A stretch of DNA of 64,000 bases, from contig CAJFTS010000018.1 in the NCBI GenBank assembly GCA_904420015.1, positions 1-64,000 of the forward strand, given 5' to 3'. Both the position numbers and the translations under genes were made by a program. The stretch comes from an uncultured Clostridia bacterium (GTDB lineage: Bacteria > Bacillota > Clostridia > Oscillospirales > Acutalibacteraceae). Positions within the stretch are counted from its first letter, which is position 1; each line of letters starts with the position of its first letter. The notes beneath the pieces were generated by a model. The model was given only the letters and a program-made list of their open reading frames with translations. It had not been told where the DNA came from and did not search any database. This document shows positions 16,486 through 25,088 of this stretch, one piece after another.

Positions 16486-17226
16486 AGATGATCCTCCTAG
16501 TTGCTTGTCAATTGCGGTATTCGTTGCGCTGACGATTCCAAGGGCTTATTATACTATATTTTCGCCCCCGTGTACGGCCTTTCTCTAATTTTTCTGCGTT
16601 TTTTCTTCACCCAACCAGAAAAAGGACCGCTGGCCGGCCCTCTTGAAAGGCTTGCCGCCGGCGCCCGGGAAGGCCGAACGCAAGCGTGCCGCCCCGCCGC
16701 AACGGATACGACGGCCCGGCAGACGGCGGCCTGCCTGGGCACATCCCTGCAAATTCATCGCAGGGCCGTCCCTTTGCCGCCCCTTATGGGACAGCGGCTG
16801 CCCCGGCGCAAACATGCTGGAATATTTTAATCGATCCGCGCGTATGTGAAAAGTATCCGTCTTTTTTCAAAAATGCAAACCCGCTTATTTTTTGCGGAAA
16901 ATCCGGTGCCATACGGAAGGCCGCCCTTTTGACAGAGCCTGTCCCACCTCTGGGGCCGAGAAACCGATGCGTCAAATTTCCTGTTGCCGCCATGATTTAT
17001 CCATATTTTTTATAAGGTTTGCACAAGAAAACACCGTCTTTTTATGCTTTGTGCACACTCAACAAGTTTTTAAAACCGCAGCCGACCATTTTTCTTCAAT
17101 TTTTACGCGATGGCACATATTTCGTATAGATTTTTGTCGGATAATCTGATATAATACGATTTAGCGCGGCACGTTTGTTACGTTTTTAACAAATTTGTCA
17201 ATTGATTGTTAACAGGAGGAACAGGA
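16486..17226. other. Long intergenic region upstream of the hydrogenase operon
   Basis: 741 bp without a convincing gene. The left half is GC-rich with no coding character. The right half (16830-17200) is AT-rich and holds the hydrogenase promoter -10 (TATAAT, 17150-17155, weak -35) and a Rex-like operator at 17175-17192. I see no known RNA gene. Confidence 0.5.
17175..17192. promoter_or_regulatory. Rex-like operator in front of the hydrogenase operon
   Basis: The 18-bp TTGTTACGTTTTTAACAA matches the Rex consensus TTGTTAAN4TTAACAA at all but one fixed position. It lies 20 bp downstream of the TATAAT, where a bound repressor would block transcription, and 35 bp before the first gene. Rex senses NADH/NAD+, and Rex control of hydrogenase genes is known in Clostridia. 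A second half-site TTGTTAACA follows at 17208-17214. Confidence 0.75.
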
Positions 17227-17724
17227 ATGCAAAAGCGAATTGGTTCTTTGCCGTTTACCGGCACGCCCGAGCAGGAAGCGCAGCTGCGGGAAGCCATTGC
17301 CCGGCATAAGGACGAAAGAGGCGCGCTGATGCCGGTTCTACAGGAAGCCCAGGAGATCTACGGCTACCTTCCCATCGAAGTGCAGCAGATCATCTCCCAG
17401 GAGATGGGCATCCCGATGGAGGAAATCTTCGGCGTGGCAACCTTCTATTCTCAGTTTGCCCTTACCCCCAAGGGACAGTACAAAATCTCCGTATGTCTCG
17501 GCACGGCCTGCTACGTGAAGGGGGCGGGCAAAATTTTCGACCGGCTGTCGGAAAAGCTGGGTATCGGCGCGGACGACTGCACGCCGGACGGGAAGTTTTC
17601 GTTGGAAGCATGTCGGTGCATCGGCGCATGCGGTTTGGCGCCGGTCATCACCATCAACGACGAAGTATACGGCAAGCTTCAGCCGGAGGACGTGGACACC
17701 ATCTTGGCGAAATATATGGAGTAG
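17227..17724 (+). CDS. hydC: NuoE-like 2Fe-2S subunit of the bifurcating hydrogenase (HydC)
   Basis: 165 aa from ATG 17227 (CAGGAGGAACAGGA site); the track start at 17206 lies inside this site. Thioredoxin-like [2Fe-2S] subunit homologous to NuoE. The four ligands are visible as CLGTAC (C-x4-C) and CRCIGAC (second pair C-x3-C). In HydABC it passes electrons between the NuoF-like FMN subunit and HydA. First gene of a five-gene operon behind a Rex-like operator, and 4 bp from the next gene. Confidence 0.92.
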   Translation: MQKRIGSLPFTGTPEQEAQLREAIARHKDERGALMPVLQEAQEIYGYLPIEVQQIISQEMGIPMEEIFGVATFYSQFALTPKGQYKISVCLGTACYVKGAGKIFDRLSEKLGIGADDCTPDGKFSLEACRCIGACGLAPVITINDEVYGKLQPEDVDTILAKYME

Positions 17725-17728
17725 CGGT

Positions 17729-18298
17729 ATGCGCGAATTGTCGCTGAACATTCTGGACATTGCGCAAAATTCCATTAAAGCGGGGGCCGATCTCATTGGG
17801 ATCGACGTGATGGAGGACACGGCCGGTGACCTGCTTACCATCCGCATCTCGGACAACGGCTGCGGCATGAGCGAGGAGCAGGTGAAGCAGGTCGTCAACC
17901 CTTTTTTTACCACCCGCAAAACCCGCCGGGTGGGCTTCGGCGTCCCGTTCTTCAAAATGGCGGCGGAAATGGCCGGCGGGGATTTTTCCATTGCTTCCGC
18001 CTTGCATAAGGGGACGGCGGTAACCGCCCGGTTTCAGCTATCCCACATCGACCGTCCCCCGCTGGGGGATGTAAACGCCACCCTGCTGTCCCTTATCCCG
18101 TTCCACCCTGCCATCGACTTTGTCTACACACGGGCGCGGGACGACGTTTCTTTTGTCCTGGACACGCGGGAAATGCGGCGGATTCTCGGCCCCGACATCC
18201 CGCTCAGCGCACCGGAAACGGTGGAGTGGATGCGGGAATTCTTAGAAGAAAACGAAGGGGAGCTGACCGGCGGACCAACAAAGCCCGCCGCGCCCTGA
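17729..18298 (+). CDS. HATPase-domain protein of the hydrogenase operon
   Basis: 189 aa. Residues 1-110 are a GHKL/HATPase_c fold: N box LDIAQNSIKAGA, G1 box ISDNGCGM, then TTRKTRRVGFGVPFFK in place of the usual lid and G2 boxes. There is no DHp domain, phosphoacceptor His or sensor, so it is not a normal histidine kinase. The C-terminal 70 residues are unassigned. Similar proteins sit between the NuoE-like and NuoF-like genes of clostridial hydrogenase operons. An ATP-dependent maturation or regulatory role is possible but unproven. The start codon lies 4 bp after the previous stop. Confidence 0.82.
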   Translation: MRELSLNILDIAQNSIKAGADLIGIDVMEDTAGDLLTIRISDNGCGMSEEQVKQVVNPFFTTRKTRRVGFGVPFFKMAAEMAGGDFSIASALHKGTAVTARFQLSHIDRPPLGDVNATLLSLIPFHPAIDFVYTRARDDVSFVLDTREMRRILGPDIPLSAPETVEWMREFLEENEGELTGGPTKPAAP

Positions 18299-18359
18299 CG
18301 GCTCCCGGCCGGACCGGCGTCCGGCCGCTCAGATTTATGATTCTCGGAGGTGTTACGAA

Positions 18360-18728
18360 ATGAAAAGCTTAGCAGAGCTTCAGGCGATAAAGAACCGGGT
18401 CCGCGCCAACGTGGAAATGCGCGAGGGCGAGGCCAGCACGCGGATTGTGGTGGGCATGGCCACCTGCGGCATTGCCGCGGGCGCCCGGCCGGTGCTCAAC
18501 GCCTTTGTGGAAGAGGTTGGAAAGCGGCAGCTTTCCGACGTGATGGTTACCCAGACCGGGTGCATCGGCATCTGTCAGTATGAGCCGGTGGTGGAGGTAT
18601 ACGCGCCCGGCAAGGAAAAGGTCACCTATGTGAAAATGACGGCGGAAAAGGCGGTCCGCGTGGTGAACGACCACATTGTAAATGGCAATGTGGTGACGGA
18701 ATACACCATCGGCGCGGCGGCGAAATAA
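18360..18728 (+). CDS. Thioredoxin-like 2Fe-2S ferredoxin domain protein
   Basis: 122 aa, thioredoxin-like ferredoxin fold as in the N-terminal part of NuoF-type subunits. Only three cysteines appear in motif positions: one in VGMATCGIAAGARP, and two in TGCIGIC. The canonical C-x4-C first pair is therefore missing one ligand, so the cluster may use another residue, be bound differently, or be absent. It sits between the HATPase and the NuoF-like gene with AGGTGT upstream and is part of the hydrogenase operon, probably an electron-transfer accessory. Confidence 0.82.
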   Translation: MKSLAELQAIKNRVRANVEMREGEASTRIVVGMATCGIAAGARPVLNAFVEEVGKRQLSDVMVTQTGCIGICQYEPVVEVYAPGKEKVTYVKMTAEKAVRVVNDHIVNGNVVTEYTIGAAAK

Positions 18729-18743
18729 GGAGGAACGCATCAT

Positions 18744-20531
18744 ATGTATCGGTCAAACGTCTTAGTTTGCGGCGGTACCGGCTGTACCTCCTCAAACAGT
18801 GAGTACATCATCCAGGTCTTAAAGAAGGAAATCCAGAAGGCGGGCCTGGAAAAAGAGGTCAATGTGGTCCGCACCGGCTGCTTCGGCCTGTGCGCCTTGG
18901 GCCCGATTATGGTCATCTACCCGGAAGGCGCGTTCTATTCGATGGTCAAGCCCGAGGACATTGCGGAGATCGTCAGCGAGCATCTTCTCAAGGGCCGTAT
19001 CGTCACCCGCCTGCTCTATCAGGAGACGGTGGACGAGGACACCATCAAGTCCTTAAACGAAACCGACTTTTATAAAAAGCAGCACCGCATCGCCCTGCGC
19101 AACTGCGGCGTAATCAATCCGGAAATCATCGACGAGTACATCGCCATGGACGGCTATGCGGCCCTTGGCAAGGTGCTCACCGAGATGACCCCCCAGCAGG
19201 TAATCGACACCATCAAGGATTCCGGCCTGCGCGGCCGGGGCGGCGGCGGCTTCCCCACCGGGGTCAAATGGAGCCTGGCGGCGGCCAACCAGGCCGATCA
19301 GAAGTACGTCTGCTGCAACGCCGACGAGGGCGACCCCGGCGCGTTCATGGACCGCTCTCTGCTGGAGGGCGACCCCCACGCCATCATCGAGGCCATGGCC
19401 ATCGCCGGCTATGCCATCGGCGCCACCCAGGGCTATATCTACATCCGGGCCGAGTACCCCATCGCGGTCAAGCGGCTGCAGATCGCCATCGACCAGGCCA
19501 GGGAATACGGCCTGCTGGGTACCGACATCTTCGGCACCGGCTTTGACTTCGACTTAGGTATCCGCCTGGGCGCGGGCGCCTTCGTCTGCGGTGAGGAAAC
19601 GGCGCTGATGACCTCTATCGAGGGGCATCGCGGCGAACCCCGTCCCCGCCCCCCCTTCCCGGCGCAGAAGGGCCTCTTCGGCAAGCCCACCATCCTCAAC
19701 AACGTGGAAACCTACGCCAACATCCCCCAGATCATCTTAAAGGGCGCGGATTGGTTCAAGGGAATGGGGACGGAAAAATCCAAGGGTACGAAGGTGTTCG
19801 CCCTGGGCGGCAAGATCCACAACACGGGTCTTGTGGAAGTGCCCATGGGAACCACCCTGCGGGAAATCGTCGAGGAAATCGGCGGCGGCATTCCAAACGG
19901 CAAAAAGTTCAAAGCGGCCCAGACCGGCGGCCCCTCCGGCGGCTGTATTCCGGTTGCGCATTTCGACGTGCCCATCGATTACGACAACCTGATCGCCATC
20001 GGCTCCATGATGGGTTCGGGCGGCCTGATCGTCATGGACGAGGACACCTGTATGGTGGACATCGCGAAGTTCTTCCTGGAGTTTACGGTGGACGAGTCCT
20101 GCGGCAAATGCACCCCCTGCCGCATCGGCACCAAGCGCCTTTACGAGATGCTCGACAAGATCACCCGGGGCGAAGGCACCCTGGAGGATCTGGACAAGAT
20201 GGAGGAGCTTTGCTACCACATCAAGTCGAACTCCCTGTGCGGCTTAGGCCAGACGGCGCCAAACCCCGTGCTTTCCACCCTCAAATACTTCCGCGAGGAG
20301 TACGAGGCCCACGTGGTGGACAAAAAATGTCCGGCCGGCGTGTGCAAAAAGCTCCTTTCTTACGTGATCGATCCGGAGAAGTGCAAGGGCTGCACCCTAT
20401 GCGCCCGGGTCTGCCCGGTGGGCGCCATTTCCGGCACGGTGAAGAACGCCCATGTGATCGACACGGCGAAGTGCATCAAGTGCGGCGCCTGCATTGAAAA
20501 ATGCCGCTTCGGCGCCATTGAAAAGAAATAA
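18744..20531 (+). CDS. hydB: NuoF-like NADH-binding subunit of the bifurcating hydrogenase (HydB)
   Basis: 595 aa. Domains in order: a [2Fe-2S] thioredoxin-like domain (about 1-110, CGGTGCTSS and TGCFGLC); the NADH/FMN domain with GLRGRGGGGFPTG and the CNADEGDPGAFMDR block; a SLBB-like region; a [4Fe-4S] site CGKCTPCRIGT; and a C-terminal pair of [4Fe-4S] clusters (CKGCTLCARVCPVG, CIKCGACIEKC). This is the NAD(H)-reactive core of HydABC, where electrons are split between NAD and ferredoxin. AAGGAGGAACG precedes the ATG. Length matches HydB. Confidence 0.95.
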   Translation: MYRSNVLVCGGTGCTSSNSEYIIQVLKKEIQKAGLEKEVNVVRTGCFGLCALGPIMVIYPEGAFYSMVKPEDIAEIVSEHLLKGRIVTRLLYQETVDEDTIKSLNETDFYKKQHRIALRNCGVINPEIIDEYIAMDGYAALGKVLTEMTPQQVIDTIKDSGLRGRGGGGFPTGVKWSLAAANQADQKYVCCNADEGDPGAFMDRSLLEGDPHAIIEAMAIAGYAIGATQGYIYIRAEYPIAVKRLQIAIDQAREYGLLGTDIFGTGFDFDLGIRLGAGAFVCGEETALMTSIEGHRGEPRPRPPFPAQKGLFGKPTILNNVETYANIPQIILKGADWFKGMGTEKSKGTKVFALGGKIHNTGLVEVPMGTTLREIVEEIGGGIPNGKKFKAAQTGGPSGGCIPVAHFDVPIDYDNLIAIGSMMGSGGLIVMDEDTCMVDIAKFFLEFTVDESCGKCTPCRIGTKRLYEMLDKITRGEGTLEDLDKMEELCYHIKSNSLCGLGQTAPNPVLSTLKYFREEYEAHVVDKKCPAGVCKKLLSYVIDPEKCKGCTLCARVCPVGAISGTVKNAHVIDTAKCIKCGACIEKCRFGAIEKK

Positions 20532-20552
20532 GAAAGGAGCGTGTCAGACGAG

Positions 20553-22295
20553 ATGGATATGGTCAACATCAAAATCAACGGCATGCCTATGAGCGTGCCG
20601 AAGAATTATACGATTCTGCAAGCGGCCCGCGAGGCCGGCATCGACATCCCCACGCTCTGCTATCTGCGGGAAATCAACGAGATCGGCGCCTGCCGCATCT
20701 GCGTGGTGGAGGTCAAGGGGGCCCGCTCCCTGGTAGCGTCCTGCGTGTACCCGGTCAACGAGGGGATGGAGGTCTTTACCAATACGCCCCAAGTGCAAAA
20801 ATCCCGCCGGCTGACGCTGGAGCTGATTCTTTCCAACCACAAGCGCCGCTGCCTCTCCTGCGAGCGCAATCAGAACTGCGAGTTGCAGCAGCTTTGCTAC
20901 GACTTAGGGGTGGAGGATGAGTCCTACTACGACGGGGACAATCCCGAAACCGCCGTCGACGCGTCCTGCGCCCATCTGGTGCGGGACAACAGCAAATGCG
21001 TCCTGTGCCGCCGGTGCGTGGCGGCCTGCGCCGAGCAGGGTATCGGCGTCATCGGCACCAACGCCCGCGGCTTTGACTCCCACATCGGCTGCGCCTTCGA
21101 GATGCCGCTGGCCAACACCTCCTGCGTCTCCTGCGGCCAATGTATCGTCGCTTGCCCCACCGGCGCTCTGACCGAGAAGGATCAGACCGCCGAGGTCTGG
21201 GCGGCCCTCAGCGACCCGGAAAAGACCGTGGTCGTCCAGGCGGCCCCCTCCATCCGCGCCACCCTGGGCGAGGCCTTCGGCATGCCCGTCGGCACCAATG
21301 TGGAGGGGAAAATGGCCGCGGCCCTGCGGCGGCTGGGCTTTGACAAGGTGTTCGACACCGACTTTGCCGCGGACCTGACCATTATGGAAGAGGCCAACGA
21401 GCTGGTGGAGCGGATCAAGGAGGGCGGCACCCTGCCCATGATTACCTCCTGCTCTCCCGGCTGGGTCAACTACTGCGAGCTTTACTATCCCGAGCTCCTT
21501 CCCCACCTTTCCTCCTGCAAGAGCCCGCAGCAGATGTTCGGCGCGATTGCAAAGACCTGGTACGCCAAGCGGGAAGGCATCGACCCGAAGAAGATGGTGG
21601 TGGTCTCCATCATGCCCTGTACGGCCAAGAAATTCGAGGTGGGCCGCGCCGACCAGTCGGCGGCGGGCGTACCCGATGTGGATATCGCCCTGACCACCCG
21701 GGAATTGGCCCGGATGATTAAGAAGGCGAAAATCAACTTTGCAAACCTCCCCGATGAGGAATTCGACAGCCCCTTGGGCGAAGCTTCCGGCGCGGGCGTC
21801 ATCTTCGGCGCTACCGGCGGCGTGATGGAAGCGGCCCTGCGCACGGCGGCGGAGTGGATTACCGGCGACCCCGGCGCTCCGGTGGAATTCAAGGAAGTGC
21901 GCGGTACGGCGGGAATCAAGGAAGCCGCCTACCAGGTGGGCGACCTGAACATCAAGGTGGCGGCGGCCTCCGGCCTGAAGAACGCGGCCGAGCTGCTGGA
22001 GAAGATCAAGCGGGGCGAGGCGGACTATCAGTTTATCGAGGTCATGTGCTGCCCGGGCGGCTGCGTCAACGGCGGCGGCCAGCCCATTCAGCCGGCGGTG
22101 GTACGCAACAATGTGGACCTGCGTGCCCTGCGCGCCAAGGCCCTCTACGACGAGGACGCAGGGCTTGCCCTGCGCAAGTCCCACGACAACCCGGCCATCC
22201 AGAAGGTGTACGAGGATTTCCTCGGAAAACCCGGCAGCCATGTGGCCCATGAGGTGCTCCACACCTCCTACCAGGCGCAGAAGGGCTACAAATAA
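20553..22295 (+). CDS. hydA: [FeFe] hydrogenase catalytic subunit (HydA)
   Basis: About 580 aa. I prefer ATG 20553 because GTG 20541 is only 1 nt from the GGAG. N-terminal [2Fe-2S] domain (ACRICVVEV), His-ligated [4Fe-4S] (HKRRCLSCERNQNC), two [4Fe-4S] sites (CVLCRRCVAAC, CVSCGQCIVACPTG), then the H-cluster domain with its three signatures: TSCSPGW (L1), MPCTAKKFE (L2) and EVMCCPGGCVNGGGQP (L3). It makes H2 from reduced ferredoxin and NADH, or runs in reverse. Last gene of the operon; a terminator follows. Maturases HydEFG are not in this window. Confidence 0.97.
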   Translation: MDMVNIKINGMPMSVPKNYTILQAAREAGIDIPTLCYLREINEIGACRICVVEVKGARSLVASCVYPVNEGMEVFTNTPQVQKSRRLTLELILSNHKRRCLSCERNQNCELQQLCYDLGVEDESYYDGDNPETAVDASCAHLVRDNSKCVLCRRCVAACAEQGIGVIGTNARGFDSHIGCAFEMPLANTSCVSCGQCIVACPTGALTEKDQTAEVWAALSDPEKTVVVQAAPSIRATLGEAFGMPVGTNVEGKMAAALRRLGFDKVFDTDFAADLTIMEEANELVERIKEGGTLPMITSCSPGWVNYCELYYPELLPHLSSCKSPQQMFGAIAKTWYAKREGIDPKKMVVVSIMPCTAKKFEVGRADQSAAGVPDVDIALTTRELARMIKKAKINFANLPDEEFDSPLGEASGAGVIFGATGGVMEAALRTAAEWITGDPGAPVEFKEVRGTAGIKEAAYQVGDLNIKVAAASGLKNAAELLEKIKRGEADYQFIEVMCCPGGCVNGGGQPIQPAVVRNNVDLRALRAKALYDEDAGLALRKSHDNPAIQKVYEDFLGKPGSHVAHEVLHTSYQAQKGYK

Positions 22296-22320
22296 AAAGG
22301 CTCCCTTACAGGGAAAGAAA

Positions 22321-22354
22321 GGCCCCGCTCGCATCTGCGAGCGGGGCCTTTTGG
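22321..22354 (+). terminator. Intrinsic terminator of the hydrogenase operon
   Basis: GGCCCCGCTCGC / GCGAGCGGGGCC with ATCT loop and TTTT tail. Confidence 0.9.
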
Positions 22355-22581
22355 TATACGGGAAGCCTTATGCTCCCTGCATTTGCCTATCAAATGAACG
22401 CAAAAAGGAAAACCCTCATTATCCTGTCCAAAGCCTCTTTTTATTATCTTCTCCCCGCCATATCCTTTGGCCCGTTTCTATTTCCTTAAAATGAGCCGGT
22501 AACCAGGATAAATTCGCGCGTGAAATACGACAAGCCGTTGTCTTAGCGAAAAGCTGCTTTCTCGTAGGGCAAGGATCGGAA

Positions 22582-22836
22582 CTATTTTGCCTTTCCTTTC
22601 GTCTCATAGGGCTTTGCATCCTTGGGCGGGGTTGGATCCTCGGTCCGGCCTAAAATGTAGTCCGCCGACACTTGGTAAAAATCCGCCAGCTGATAAAGAC
22701 GGTCCACCGGCAAAGGATGTAAGCCCTTCTCGTATTTTTGATAGTATTGGATCGACGTATTCAGAAGCTGCGCCAGTTGCTTCAAGGTATAATTTCGGTC
22801 CTTACGTAGCTGACGCATTCTCTCCTCAATTTCCAT
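22582..22836 (-). CDS. XRE/Cro-CI type transcriptional regulator
   Basis: 84 aa from the ATG at 22836 (GAGGGGGG site); the track start 7 codons earlier is less likely. Residues 5-60 form the helix-turn-helix: MRQLRKDRNYTLKQLAQLLNTSIQYYQKYEKG, then YQLADFYQVSADYILGRT, as in Cro/CI-like regulators. The short Lys/Pro-rich tail has no second domain. It is divergent from the small gene at 22953 and may control that gene and itself. Such regulators are common on mobile or formerly mobile DNA. Confidence 0.88.
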   Translation of the reverse strand: MEIEERMRQLRKDRNYTLKQLAQLLNTSIQYYQKYEKGLHPLPVDRLYQLADFYQVSADYILGRTEDPTPPKDAKPYETKGKAK

Positions 22837-22952
22837 GATGCCCCCTCGTACCAACAAGTGAAAGATAAGAATATAAATAGAAAACGCTTGATTTTGTAAA
22901 TGGTTGGACTATAATTAGCCATATTTGAACAAACAAACAAAGGGATGATCGT

Positions 22953-23237
22953 ATGTCTTCATTGCTGGAAGATTTATTTAACGGAGACTTAGTGGGAAAA
23001 AACGGCCGTTTCCAGCGCAACTCGCGCTATGGAGAGCTTTCCGCCCGCCTTCTCGAAAAGGAAAGCGCGCTGCTTTCCTGCCTCGATGAAAAGGAAAAGG
23101 CGCTTTACGACGAGCTGGCCCACGCCTATCTCGCCCTTATCGACTGCTCGGAGCTGATCCACTTTGAGCGGGGCTTTCATATGGCCGCCGCCTTTTACCG
23201 GGAGCTTTCCAAAGGAATCCCAGATTCGTGTGATTAA
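22953..23237 (+). CDS. Small hypothetical protein, DUF6809-like
   Basis: 94 aa, soluble, mostly helical and acidic-basic alternating. The pattern SSLLEDLFNGDL..GRFQRNSRYGEL..LLEKESALLSCLDEKEKALYDELAHAY..ERGFHMAAAFYREL resembles small DUF6809 proteins of clostridial phages and conjugative elements; that assignment is from memory of the family shape. A TATAAT at about 22910 with TTGATT upstream could be its promoter. It is divergent from the XRE regulator and its stop overlaps that of the convergent ABC-F gene. Confidence 0.6.
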   Translation: MSSLLEDLFNGDLVGKNGRFQRNSRYGELSARLLEKESALLSCLDEKEKALYDELAHAYLALIDCSELIHFERGFHMAAAFYRELSKGIPDSCD

Positions 23238-24826
23238 TTGCGCTCTTTTTTATACTCTAAGTATTCATCATAGGTACAGGCCCGGTCGATCTTGTCCCCG
23301 TCGAGCTCAATAATCCGGTTGGCCACCGTCTGCATGAACTCATGGTCGTGGGAGGCGAAGAGGATATTCCCCTTAAAGTCGCAAAGGCCGTTGTTGACCG
23401 CGGTAATGGATTCCAGGTCTAAGTGATTGGTGGGCTGGTCAAGGACCAACACATTCGAGCCGAAGAGCATCATCCGCGAAAACATGCACCGCACCTTTTC
23501 CCCGCCGGAAAGGACCTTGACGGGCTTAAAGATGTCGTCGCCGGAGAAAAGCATCCGGCCGAGGAATCCCCGCAGGTAGGTTTCCGTCTGGTCCTTGGCG
23601 TACTGGCGCATCCAGTCGACGATGGAAAGATCGCACCCCTCAAAGAACCTGGAATTGTCCTGGGGGAAATAGGACTGGGTGGTGCTGACCCCCCACTTAA
23701 AGCTCCCCTCGTCCGGCTCCATCTCCTCCATGAGGATTTTGAACAGGGTGGTCATGGCGATCTCATTCTCCGCCACAAAGGCCACCTTGTCCCCCTTGTT
23801 TAGGCGGAAGGTGATGGAGTCGAGCACCTTCACCCCGTCGATGGTTTTCGAAAGGCCGTCCACCGCCAGGATATCCTTGCCGGCCTCCCGGTCCATGGCA
23901 AAGCCGATGAAGGGATAGCGCCGGGAGGAAGCCGGCATCTCCTCAATGGTCAGCTTATCGAGAAGCTTTTTGCGGGCGGTGGCCTGCTTGGATTTGGATT
24001 TGTTGGCCGAGAACCGTTCAATGAAGCTTTGCAGTTCCTTGGCCTTTTCTTCGTTTTTCTTGTTCTGCTGCTTAATCATCCTCTGGATCAGCTGGCTGGA
24101 CTGATACCAGAAATCGTAGTTGCCCACATACATCTTAATCTTGGTATAGTCGATATCCACCGTATGGGTGCAGACGTTGTTGAGGAAATGCCGGTCGTGG
24201 GAGACCACGATGACGGTGCCGGGGTAATCGATGAGGAAATTCTCCAGCCAGTCGATGGCGTCGATGTCCAGGCCGTTGGTAGGCTCGTCCATCATAATGA
24301 TGTCGGGATTGCCGAAGAGGCACTGGGCCAGGAGCACCTTGACCTTTTCCTTTCCCGTCAGGCCCTCCATCCGGGCATCGAGCAGCGACTCCGGCAGGCC
24401 CAGGCCCTGGATGAGCTTGGACGCATCCGATTCGGCTTCCCAGCCGTTTAACTCGGCAAACTCCGTCTCCAGCTCGGACGCACGGATGCCGTCCTCGTCG
24501 CTGAAGTCCGGCTTTTCGTAGAGCGCGTCCTTCTCCTTCATGATCTGATAAAGCTTGGGATTGCCGAGGATCACCGTGTCGAGGACGGAATACTCGTCAA
24601 AGGCGAAGTGGTCCTGCTTTAAGACCGACATACGCACGGCGGGCGGGATGATGACCTCGCCGGTGGAGGGCTCCAGCTCGCCGCACAGGATTTTCAGAAA
24701 GGTGGACTTTCCCGCGCCGTTTGCGCCGATAATGCCGTAGCAGTTCTCCGGCGTAAACTTCAGGTTGACGTCTTTAAACAGGCTGGTTCCACTAAAATTC
24801 AAGCTGACATTGGATACGGTAATCAT
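23234..24826 (-). CDS. ABC-F family ATPase, YkpA/YbiT-like
   Basis: 530 aa from ATG 24826, chosen for its GGAGGAACT site. Two soluble ABC domains. Domain 1 has Walker A GANGAGKST, a degenerate signature LTGKEKVK and Walker B IIMMDEPTNGLD; the linker SANKSKSKQATARKKLLDKL is the P-site tRNA interaction motif of this group; domain 2 has a degenerate Walker A (AENEIAMTT), signature LSGGEKVR and DQPTNHLD. The degeneracies are usual for YkpA/YbiT-type ABC-F, housekeeping translation factors. It is unrelated to the resistance-type ABC-F at 12562. Confidence 0.92.
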   Translation of the reverse strand: MITVSNVSLNFSGTSLFKDVNLKFTPENCYGIIGANGAGKSTFLKILCGELEPSTGEVIIPPAVRMSVLKQDHFAFDEYSVLDTVILGNPKLYQIMKEKDALYEKPDFSDEDGIRASELETEFAELNGWEAESDASKLIQGLGLPESLLDARMEGLTGKEKVKVLLAQCLFGNPDIIMMDEPTNGLDIDAIDWLENFLIDYPGTVIVVSHDRHFLNNVCTHTVDIDYTKIKMYVGNYDFWYQSSQLIQRMIKQQNKKNEEKAKELQSFIERFSANKSKSKQATARKKLLDKLTIEEMPASSRRYPFIGFAMDREAGKDILAVDGLSKTIDGVKVLDSITFRLNKGDKVAFVAENEIAMTTLFKILMEEMEPDEGSFKWGVSTTQSYFPQDNSRFFEGCDLSIVDWMRQYAKDQTETYLRGFLGRMLFSGDDIFKPVKVLSGGEKVRCMFSRMMLFGSNVLVLDQPTNHLDLESITAVNNGLCDFKGNILFASHDHEFMQTVANRIIELDGDKIDRACTYDEYLEYKKERN

Positions 24827-25027
24827 AGTTCCTCCGAATGACAAATGGATTTCTCTGCGAAATTAATATATTCTATCACAGCTGGGCTGGAATTACTAGA
24901 GCGGCTGTGTAAATTCTTTTTCCCCGTCAAACGGCGCCTTTTTCCGCCTGGACGGAGAAGCCCGTCATTTTCTCCGCGAAAAAACGGGAAAAAGCCGGTT
25001 TTTTGCAGCAAAAACCGGCCCATTCGG

Positions 25028-25057
25028 TTGACGGGAACAGGGGATTCCCACTATAAT
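25028..25057 (+). promoter_or_regulatory. SigA-type promoter of the Sfp-like gene
   Basis: TTGACG, 18-bp spacer, TATAAT, 32 bp before the ATG at 25089. Confidence 0.65.
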
Positions 25058-25088
25058 ACAAGAAAAAGGAAAGGACGCGAAAACGCCT

